From positions 2,709 to 19,880 of the forward strand of contig PBXE01000057.1 of assembly GCA_002727485.1 (NCBI GenBank): a stretch of 17,172 bases of DNA, read 5' to 3'. Below, piece after piece: positions 1 through 6,888 of this stretch. The notes below the pieces were generated by a model. That model ran no database searches. It saw only the letters and a program-made list of their open reading frames with translations, and was not told the DNA's origin. The DNA is from Methanobacteriota archaeon (lineage in GTDB: Archaea; Thermoplasmatota; Poseidoniia; Poseidoniales; Poseidoniaceae). A program made the translations under genes and the position numbers. Position 1 is the first letter of the stretch, and each line of letters begins with the position of its first letter.

Positions 1-2296
1 TTTGTAATGATTTTTGAGTTATTTCATTTTTTGATTTGTTTTTTGTTACAATATAATTTGCCTGATTAACAATATCTTGAATATGCGAACCTGTAAAGCC
101 AAATGGCATTTCTTTAGCAATGCTCTTCAAGTCTAAATCTTTAGCACAACTATGTGGTGTTAATTTTATTTTCAAAATTTCCTCAAGTACCTTGTTGTCT
201 GGATAGAAATAATCAATTCTAATATCGAATCTACCTGGACGATTTACTAAAGCCCAGTCAAGGTGTTCTGGATGATTACTTGTTGCCACAGTAATCACTC
301 CATCATTACTTTCGATTCCGTCCATGCAATTTAGAAGAGTGGACATTCCTCCACCAGTGTTGAATGTGTCTCGCTGTGAAGTAATTCCCAAAGCATCAAT
401 GTCCTCAAGAATCAAAATTGTGGGCGAATATTTTCTGGCAATCTGAAATATTTCTTCCATCCTTTCGCGTAGAGAGATGAAATCAGCATAAATAACAGTA
501 CAATCTGCTTTACTAATTATTGAATCAATAGTCATCGATTTACCAACACCAGGCGGTCCAGCAAGAATGAGACCCCTATTGGTTTGGACACCTCTTTCAT
601 GCAAACTTTCATGATTTTCAATGATAGTAAAAATATTATCTTCTAATAATTCTTTTTTGATATCTTCCAAAACCATTTGATCAAAAGTTCGGCCTTTAGA
701 GTTTAATTCTCTATAGTTAGCATCAAATTTAGCATTCTTTAGTAATCCAAATTGTTTTTGATAATCATCAAATTGCTCAAATATTTCTCTGATCATAGAT
801 TCGGCTCTTTGTCTTAAAATGGATTCATATTCAACGCTATCAATGAAGCCATCTTCTCTGTCATCAAATTCACCACTATCTTCCATTAAGTATAATCCAG
901 CTTCACAAGTAATCGTACCAGACTTATTTCCAATGTATGAATTAACAATTATTCTAGATTCTTTATCTAAAATTGGACATTTCTCATTGTAAAAGTAAAT
1001 TGTTACTGGACCTCTAAATTTACGAACTTCCCCTCTCCAAGTGAACGGAGAAAGTTGTGGCTGAACTCTTTTTTCGTTTTGATGGTGAGTAACTTTAAGA
1101 TGTTTATATCCTAAAGATTGGATAAAATCAATAAAATCACGATATAGTATTTGATAATATCCGTGTACGCCACCTATTGATTCAGAATGATGATAGGTTC
1201 CAATCCAATTCTCCCTATCATAATCAACTAGATCTGAATACTTTTCGACCTTATCTGGCCACATACCATAATTTCCAGATGTGTGTTGAGGATTGAATCT
1301 ACTTGTTGGAATATGGCTATTTACATCTGAAAGTTTAGGCTTATATCCTTCAAAATTTATTTCAATATTAGAAATCACCTTTCTCATCATATTCAAACCT
1401 TCGACAATTACGTCTCTAATTGGTTTCAATTGTTCAGCATCTTTTTCATTCAAAGAAAATTTTGTCTCCGAAATTAAATTTGGCAACTCAATGAATTTAG
1501 AAAATACAGCGCCATTGGTATCAATATAACTGGATTTCATAGCACTATTTATTTTGAAAATATAGTCTTGATGTGAATCTTCATCATCTCCGCGTTCTTT
1601 GATTATTCTAAAACTAAGAATAGATGCATTCAATAGAATCAAATAATTTGAAAGAGAAAATAAAATTGTCCTCAAAAATAAATTATCATCTGGTAAATGA
1701 TGCTCTCTAGTAGACTGATTACCATCTAAAGAAACTGATTCCAATCTACTAATGAAACTATACAATGAGTCACCCAATTCGTCCAAGTCTAAACTTTCAA
1801 TACTATTATATTCAGAATTTGTGAATGATAAGAACTCTTCAATAGCTCTATTAAAATATAAATTGGAACCTTTTGAAGTTAATAAATCTGAAATTCTATC
1901 AATTCCCTGTTTTGCTTCTTTGGATAAAGACTCAACATCAGAAGTCCCGTTAATAGATGGAGAGATATAGGTTTTTGGAGAACCAACATCTATTATATCC
2001 GCTATTTCCTCTATTTTTTCTTGTAATAAAGCTATTTTTTTATAGAGTTCCTCATTAAATTGTGAGATTTCCCACCTAGATGAACCTATCTCCAACTTTT
2101 CGTCATATGATTCTTTCATATTCCCATCCCCATTTTCAGTACTTCCGTTATTAGAAACTGTGGTTTTTTCGTATAAATTCACCTTTTCAAATAACTCACC
2201 GAGTTCATTCAATGCATCACTGGTTTTTTGGTCATTAGAATTTTCTTGGGCTTGCATGAATTTATTTGTTTCAGATTCATCTTTATCTTTGGACAT
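1..2296 (-). CDS. AAA-family ATPase with large uncharacterised N-terminal region (3' end off window)
   Basis: I translated this frame from the ATG at 2296 to the window edge: 765 codons without a stop, C-terminus missing. The last ~200 residues are one AAA module: Walker A GPPGVGKS (~580-587), Walker B ILILEDID (~627-634), sensor-1 ATSN (~671-674), the second-region-of-homology motif RPGRFD (~686-691) with the candidate arginine fingers, and a helical-lid motif GFTGSHIQDI (~733-742). The sequence around sensor 1 (ATSNHPEHLDWAL) resembles BCS1/CDC48/FtsH-type AAA proteins. The first ~550 residues match no domain I recognise: they start acidic and low-complexity, include a probable short coiled coil at ~80-100, and have no clear membrane helix. 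It starts 2 nt after the upstream zinc-ribbon membrane gene, so translation is probably coupled and the products may act together. Nucleotide-driven remodelling is inferred from the family; the substrate is unknown. Confidence 0.9.
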   Translation of the reverse strand, partial: MSKDKDESETNKFMQAQENSNDQKTSDALNELGELFEKVNLYEKTTVSNNGSTENGDGNMKESYDEKLEIGSSRWEISQFNEELYKKIALLQEKIEEIADIIDVGSPKTYISPSINGTSDVESLSKEAKQGIDRISDLLTSKGSNLYFNRAIEEFLSFTNSEYNSIESLDLDELGDSLYSFISRLESVSLDGNQSTREHHLPDDNLFLRTILFSLSNYLILLNASILSFRIIKERGDDEDSHQDYIFKINSAMKSSYIDTNGAVFSKFIELPNLISETKFSLNEKDAEQLKPIRDVIVEGLNMMRKVISNIEINFEGYKPKLSDVNSHIPTSRFNPQHTSGNYGMWPDKVEKYSDLVDYDRENWIGTYHHSESIGGVHGYYQILYRDFIDFIQSLGYKHLKVTHHQNEKRVQPQLSPFTWRGEVRKFRGPVTIYFYNEKCPILDKESRIIVNSYIGNKSGTITCEAGLYLMEDSGEFDDREDGFIDSVEYESILRQRAESMIREIFEQFDDYQKQFGLLKNAKFDANYRELNSKGRTFDQMVLEDIKKELLEDNIFTIIENHESLHERGVQTNRGLILAGPPGVGKSMTIDSIISKADCTVIYADFISLRERMEEIFQIARKYSPTILILEDIDALGITSQRDTFNTGGGMSTLLNCMDGIESNDGVITVATSNHPEHLDWALVNRPGRFDIRIDYFYPDNKVLEEILKIKLTPHSCAKDLDLKSIAKEMPFGFTGSHIQDIVNQANYIVTKNKSKNEITQKSLQ

Positions 2297-2298
2297 AA

Positions 2299-2940
2299 TT
2301 ATTCTTCCTGAGATTCAATGCCATACTTTTTGGCCAATGCTGGATCGATTAATGGAGACTGACAATGTGGACATTTATCACTAGGACTTAGCATATTTGG
2401 CCTAATTGCAAGAACTGCTAGACAAGTAGGACATGCTGCTAACATTTCTCCATGCTCTAGTTTGAAATCTAAATCATCGTCATCCTCAGAGAAGTAAGCC
2501 TTTGAGTAACTTGGATTAAAATGGAACATCACTCTTCTTGCTGAACCCAAAGTAGCCCAACCAATCAAAAAAGTCAGTAGAATACTTGTCATATTGCCAA
2601 ACATAATATCGATAATCGATAAAATAACATTCAATCCAAAAAATAAACATGCAAGTCCAATCAATATTGCGCCTGGCCAATAAGCCCACTTAGCACGATT
2701 CTTATACCCATTCCAAACCATTAAATTCGCTATAGCCAAAAATCCAACAATCACTCCTTGCATACTTGATGGTAGTAAATTATGTGCGAAAATATAGCCT
2801 ATCCAAAGAACGATTAATCCATCTATGAATACGATGAATGTAGTTCCACGGTGCACTCTAGCAAAAGCACTGGTTGCACCAATTGACTTCGCTGGATTCA
2901 TCCCAGCGATAACCAATTGACTTCCTCTATCCGGCTGCAC
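2299..2940 (-). CDS. Four-helix membrane protein with C-terminal zinc ribbon
   Basis: Unrecognised protein of 213 residues. Hydrophobic segments at about 33-52, 58-76, 86-110 and 113-132 suggest four membrane helices. An acidic tag EDDDDLDF follows at ~152-159, then a zinc ribbon with cysteine pairs CPTC (170-173) and CPHC (190-193). By topology the ribbon should lie in the cytoplasm, a likely place to bind a partner. The start is the GTG at 2940, because an AT-rich TATA-like stretch lies about 25 nt upstream (~2958-2968), fitting a leaderless transcript. The ATG at 2901 (residue 14) is an alternative and loses no helix. The stop is 2 nt before the AAA ATPase start, so the two form one operon. 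The gene is divergent from coaBC. A membrane adaptor for the ATPase is a reasonable guess only. Confidence 0.8.
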   Translation of the reverse strand: MQPDRGSQLVIAGMNPAKSIGATSAFARVHRGTTFIVFIDGLIVLWIGYIFAHNLLPSSMQGVIVGFLAIANLMVWNGYKNRAKWAYWPGAILIGLACLFFGLNVILSIIDIMFGNMTSILLTFLIGWATLGSARRVMFHFNPSYSKAYFSEDDDDLDFKLEHGEMLAACPTCLAVLAIRPNMLSPSDKCPHCQSPLIDPALAKKYGIESQEE

Positions 2941-2998
2941 AACACTCCGAGTAGATACTTTACTTTGAATGATTGCTTACTGTGACTTTAACAAACTG

Positions 2999-3006
2999 AA
3001 TTTTAT
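2999..3006 (+). promoter_or_regulatory. Probable TATA box for coaBC
   Basis: AATTTTAT lies 39 nt before the ATG at 3038. The identical octamer sits 38 nt before the start of the zinc-ribbon gene at 14742. The archaeal TATA-to-start distance (about 25 nt) predicts transcripts with a leader of roughly 10 nt in both cases. This supports 3038 as the coaBC start, because the in-frame ATG at 3005 falls inside the box. Confidence 0.5.
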
Positions 3007-3037
3007 GCGAAGGTGTCAAAATGAAAGAACTACACCG

Positions 3038-4240
3038 ATGTTCATGGCGATGCGTGATACCGACGTCGAAAAGCGTGGCTCCAGTTTATCTGGTAAACGT
3101 ATTCTTCTTGGCGTTAGTGGCGGTATTGCTGCAGTAGATACGGTTAGACTCGCAAGAGAGCTTCGACGTCATGGCGCTACAGTAAGCGTCATGATGACGC
3201 ATTCTGCTCAAAAAATAATCACACCTCTAGCAGTAGAATGGGCAACTCAAACCAAGGTAATTACTGACTGGGAAAGTGATTTGTCTGCACTCGAAGAAGT
3301 CGATGGAATTTTGATTACTCCTGCAACTAGGGATTTGATGGCAAGTTATCTTCATGGACTGCAACATGGGCCAATTTTGATGGCGCTAAGTGCAGCAAGA
3401 AGTCGAAAATGCCCTGTTCTGATGATTCCAAGTATGCATTCCGATTTAGCAAATGACCCTGTTACCGATGATTTGGTTGATCAAGTTAGAAAACATGACA
3501 TTTCAGTACATTGGGGTAAAGAAGAGGAAGGAAAGAGAAAAACCCCTCCTCATGAAGAAATCGTTGCAAGATTCTCACACTTGGTAAACAATTCAAAGCC
3601 AAATAGAAAACAAATAGTTGTAACACTTGGAGCGACTCGTTCTCCAATTGACGATATTCGTTTTATTCAAAACACAAGTAGTGGAGCAACTGGTTTTTCG
3701 ATTGCTGATGATTTATATCGTAATGGACACGATGTGACATGCGTTGCAGGAGTCACATCAGTAAAACAGCCGGATTGGTTACCGCTTGTAATTAGTTCAC
3801 CAACTCCTGAAGAAATGCTAAAAGAGTTGATGGCAATTTCAAATGATGATATCGATGCATGGATACATACAGCTGCAGTTTTGGATTATGTCGTTGGCAA
3901 GCCTGCTGAAGGTAAACTTGCAAGCCAGCAAGGTTCGCTAAATGTTGAACTAATTGAAAGCGATAAACACATAATGAAGTTAAAAGAAAAGTGTGAAGGT
4001 TCTGTAAGAATAGGGTTTAAACTCGAATCTGGCATCAAGCAAAAAGATTTGATTTTTAGAGCCGTCGCGCAAATTGAAAAAGCTGGAATGACTGCTGTTA
4101 TTGCAAACAGACTTGAAGATCTAAATGATAAAAACAAACCAAGAGGATATTTAGTAGATAAACAAGGAAGTCATTTCATTTTAAATTCCCAACGAGAAAT
4201 GTGTGAAGCCATTCTAACATTCGTAGAAAGAGGAGTTTGA
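3038..4240 (+). CDS. coaBC: CoaBC-like phosphopantothenoylcysteine decarboxylase / phosphopantothenate-cysteine ligase, divergent CoaC half
   Basis: The bifunctional enzyme joins 4'-phosphopantothenate to cysteine (CoaB) and decarboxylates the product to 4'-phosphopantetheine (CoaC) in coenzyme A synthesis. From the ATG at 3038 it has 400 residues, close to the usual ~400. The N-terminal flavoprotein half begins RILLGVSGGIAA and keeps an ITPAT motif. The C-terminal CoaB half is canonical: TLGATRSPIDDIRF (~196-209), NTSSG (~212-216), AAVLDY (~279-284) and IGFKLE (~325-330). In the CoaC half, by comparison with E. coli Dfp, the catalytic His aligns with Asp81, PAMN has become PSMH (131-134), and the flap Cys aligns with Trp159. 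The decarboxylase activity is therefore in doubt. The frame stays open upstream to an ATG at 2969, but promoter position favours 3038. trmY follows 9 nt after the stop. Confidence 0.88.
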   Translation: MFMAMRDTDVEKRGSSLSGKRILLGVSGGIAAVDTVRLARELRRHGATVSVMMTHSAQKIITPLAVEWATQTKVITDWESDLSALEEVDGILITPATRDLMASYLHGLQHGPILMALSAARSRKCPVLMIPSMHSDLANDPVTDDLVDQVRKHDISVHWGKEEEGKRKTPPHEEIVARFSHLVNNSKPNRKQIVVTLGATRSPIDDIRFIQNTSSGATGFSIADDLYRNGHDVTCVAGVTSVKQPDWLPLVISSPTPEEMLKELMAISNDDIDAWIHTAAVLDYVVGKPAEGKLASQQGSLNVELIESDKHIMKLKEKCEGSVRIGFKLESGIKQKDLIFRAVAQIEKAGMTAVIANRLEDLNDKNKPRGYLVDKQGSHFILNSQREMCEAILTFVERGV

Positions 4241-4249
4241 GGTTTTATC

Positions 4250-4903
4250 ATGCGTAGATTCGCAATAATTGGTCAAAGAGCAATGTCTCAAGGGAAACTG
4301 CCTCTAAATGATATGGCAGGGGGTGCAGGTAGGATGGATGTTCTTGTTAGAGCAATGATGTCAGCACTTATGACTAGTCATGGATTTAGGAATGATACTG
4401 AAATTATTTTACATTTGCATGGAGGCCCAGGACCTAATAGAAGGATAAAAATCGATGGCCGAACTGTAAGAGGAATTCATGCTGAAGAAAGATCTGTTGC
4501 GGGTCAAATTGGTAAGGTTTTGAAACAACCAACACCGCCTAAAGGTCATTGGATAGAGCGTTCTATAGGAATTTGGGACAGTGGAGGAGATATTCATGAT
4601 ACTATTGATGAGTGGAGTAATACCAGTATTATTTCTCTAGATGCCGATGCTGAAAGATTGTGGAAAGAAAATTCAGTAATTCCAATAATTAGTAATCCGC
4701 TTTCGAAAAATAATCAGAATGAAGAAAATGTGGATTTTGAAAGTATAGATATTGGTTTTATTCTAAGTGATGACAAACCGCTAGAGCAAGTTTTGCCAGA
4801 GCAAATTATTCGTAGGTCATTAGGAGATGTATGGCTTCAAGGTCATCTAGCAATTGCTGTTTGTCATTTCCTAATTGATGAGGGTGTTGAATTGAATATC
4901 TAA
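4250..4903 (+). CDS. trmY: tRNA (pseudouridine(54)-N1)-methyltransferase TrmY
   Basis: A SPOUT-class methyltransferase, 217 residues, slightly longer than the usual ~200. The family (formerly DUF358) methylates N1 of pseudouridine 54 in the T-loop of archaeal tRNAs using S-adenosylmethionine. Family features visible: the start MRRFAIIGQRA, GGAGRMD (~24-30), SHGFRND (~44-50), the RIKIDG...RGIHAEER block (~65-81), and the C-terminal FILSDDKPL followed by SLGDVWLQGH, the part expected to form the knotted cofactor site. The stretch ~150-175 is acidic and probably a variable loop. It lies 9 nt behind coaBC with GAGG near the coaBC stop as a ribosome-binding site, so it is co-transcribed. Its stop overlaps the surE stop on the other strand by 2-3 bases (tail-to-tail). 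Confidence 0.9.
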   Translation: MRRFAIIGQRAMSQGKLPLNDMAGGAGRMDVLVRAMMSALMTSHGFRNDTEIILHLHGGPGPNRRIKIDGRTVRGIHAEERSVAGQIGKVLKQPTPPKGHWIERSIGIWDSGGDIHDTIDEWSNTSIISLDADAERLWKENSVIPIISNPLSKNNQNEENVDFESIDIGFILSDDKPLEQVLPEQIIRRSLGDVWLQGHLAIAVCHFLIDEGVELNI

Positions 4904-5883
4904 TCCATCCAAACTGGAAATTTACCATTGCTATTCTTCAAATTCCAAGCCAATAGTTCATCATCGATTGCTAGTGGATGTGTTTGCGGCCATGTTGGTA
5001 AACAAGAAATGCTAGATTTACATTCCATGACTGCATCGCAATCACTATTTTCAACTGGTGTGTGATCAATACTTGCTGCTCCTATAGTAAATGTAGCAGT
5101 TTGTACGTCATTTGAAGTTGTATCAAATGAAATTGCATCTCGATACCATCTCATTCCTAGCCTAGTAGTAGCAAACTCTCCATTCCAATTAGGTGGTGTA
5201 TTGAGATTAAGCATTAGTTCTCCATCAAGAAAAGCATTCTTTAGAGCCATTATTGGATCTTCTTTCCAATTCCTTGTTATACCTACTTCAGGCCAGCAAC
5301 TTAGGTGTGTAGCAGAAATATCCACACTAGGTCTACGAAGGTTTTGAGGTATTTCAGGAATAATCTTTAGTGATTGTTCAATTACCTCAACAGTTGCTTT
5401 AACTGCTTCATACATGCCTTCTGGTTCAAAAGATGTAAGCGATGAAGCAATTGCTGGCATTCCATATAGGCCTGCTTCTCTAGCAGCGCCCATAGTTCCG
5501 CTATGATAAGAGTCTTGAGACATATTTGGACCAAGATTAACTCCAGATACAACCAATCTCGGTATGACATTCGGCATTATCTGTTCAAGACCTTTATCCA
5601 AAGATACAATCATTGTGTCACATGGAGAACCATCAAGTTCTATGAGGTGTAAGTTTTTCGAATTAACATTCCAGCTTTCTTTCAAATCATCTCTAAATCG
5701 CCAAGCGATTGGAGTCATGAGATTAATCCTCATTCCAGTAGCAGAATGGTTTGAACTAGGTGCAAATACGATAACTTTGTGACCTCGGGAATTAAGTTCT
5801 TCAACAAGCATCTGAATACCTAATGCCTCAATACCATCGTCGTTAGTAAGTAATAACCAACCTGTATCTAAATTATCACTCAT
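4900..5883 (-). CDS. surE: 5'/3'-nucleotidase SurE with C-terminal extension
   Basis: SurE is a metal-dependent phosphatase that dephosphorylates nucleoside 5'- and 3'-monophosphates in the cytoplasm. Visible motifs: LLTNDDG (11-17) with metal ligands Asp15 and Asp16, APSSNHSATG (41-50) with Ser47, GSPCD (85-89) in place of the usual GTPxD, and SGVNLGPN (113-120) with metal ligand Asn116, followed by the HSGTMGAAREA loop. The protein has 327 residues against about 250 for most SurE proteins. The extra ~70 residues at the C-terminus include several cysteines and end in NGKFPVWMD; I do not recognise them. It starts 2 nt after the EamA transporter stop and is the last gene of the OPT-EamA-surE unit. 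Confidence in the family is high; substrate preference is not readable. Confidence 0.93.
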   Translation of the reverse strand: MSDNLDTGWLLLTNDDGIEALGIQMLVEELNSRGHKVIVFAPSSNHSATGMRINLMTPIAWRFRDDLKESWNVNSKNLHLIELDGSPCDTMIVSLDKGLEQIMPNVIPRLVVSGVNLGPNMSQDSYHSGTMGAAREAGLYGMPAIASSLTSFEPEGMYEAVKATVEVIEQSLKIIPEIPQNLRRPSVDISATHLSCWPEVGITRNWKEDPIMALKNAFLDGELMLNLNTPPNWNGEFATTRLGMRWYRDAISFDTTSNDVQTATFTIGAASIDHTPVENSDCDAVMECKSSISCLPTWPQTHPLAIDDELLAWNLKNSNGKFPVWMD

Positions 5884-5885
5884 AG

Positions 5886-6878
5886 TTATTCCTCAACCGC
5901 CCGTTGATGCTGTAAGTTTTGATTGTTCGTATTCTCCTCTGGGGCTCCAATTACAACCAATATAATTCCAATTACAAGAATTGGACCACCTATCCAAGTC
6001 CAAAACCCGGGCAAACCTTCGTTGAAAATAATGAAACCTATTATCGAACCTAAAATTGGCTCCATTGTGACACTTGTTGATATCACCAATGGCGATGTAT
6101 ATCGTAAACAGGTGTTCAATCCTGTATGGCCAAGAATACCTGCAATCAATGCCAAGGCTAGGAACCAAGGCAAGAATTCATCATCTAACCATCCAAATAC
6201 CCCATATTGTGAAAATTCCGACTCTATAGCCCAAGAAGCAGGAATTAGGAGAATTGCACTTATCAAAGTCACAATGAATGCATAGATGAAAATAGGCATC
6301 CATTGTCTTAGAACTCTACCACTGACAAAATATCCAACAACAAATACTGCACCCATAAAAGCGAGAAAATCACCCCATAAAGTAACTGTATGGTCGCCTT
6401 GCTGATGGCCCTGATCTAATAATGCGATAACAGCTCCAGTAAAACCGATACAAGCTCCAATAATTTCTTTCTTTGTAGGTTTTCTTAGTGTAATTAAGAA
6501 TCTCGCTAGAATAACCATCCCTACAATAATAATCAAAGGATGTGCAGTGACAAATAGTAATGAATGAGTCAATGAAGTTTCATCTAGACTTGTAACCCAT
6601 GAACCAAAGTGAAGTGCTAATGCAGTACCACCTGCAATTAACCATAGAATTGTGTTTTTTTGATACATTTGATCTTTTATTTCGCTTCCAATATTTTTCC
6701 ATTGATAAATTGCGAAAGGAGCCAAAACCAAAGATGTCAATTGCAGTCTCCATGATGCCCTTAACAATGGTGGAATATCATCAACTTGCTGGAATAATGC
6801 ACCAGCACTAGAAACTCCAAAAACAGCGCTTACTAGAAGAAACCACACCCATGTAGGCGTGGTTCTGATATTTTCCAT
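5886..6878 (-). CDS. EamA/DMT-superfamily transporter
   Basis: A ten-helix permease of the drug/metabolite transporter superfamily, 330 residues from the ATG at 6878. It contains two EamA repeats, at about 12-155 and 170-310. The second repeat carries the family signature near TMEPILGSIIGFIIFNEG, in the penultimate helices. The frame is open to an ATG at 6983, but that start would overlap the OPT gene by almost 100 bases and adds a non-hydrophobic leader. The ATG at 6878 comes 10 nt after the OPT stop, with GGTGG just ahead as a ribosome-binding site, so I chose it. surE follows 2 nt after the stop. EamA proteins move amino acids, nucleobases or other metabolites; substrate cannot be told here. 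A shared operon with an oligopeptide transporter suggests, weakly, amino-acid handling. Confidence 0.88.
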   Translation of the reverse strand: MENIRTTPTWVWFLLVSAVFGVSSAGALFQQVDDIPPLLRASWRLQLTSLVLAPFAIYQWKNIGSEIKDQMYQKNTILWLIAGGTALALHFGSWVTSLDETSLTHSLLFVTAHPLIIIVGMVILARFLITLRKPTKKEIIGACIGFTGAVIALLDQGHQQGDHTVTLWGDFLAFMGAVFVVGYFVSGRVLRQWMPIFIYAFIVTLISAILLIPASWAIESEFSQYGVFGWLDDEFLPWFLALALIAGILGHTGLNTCLRYTSPLVISTSVTMEPILGSIIGFIIFNEGLPGFWTWIGGPILVIGIILVVIGAPEENTNNQNLQHQRAVEE

Positions 6879-6888
6879 GCCACCACAC

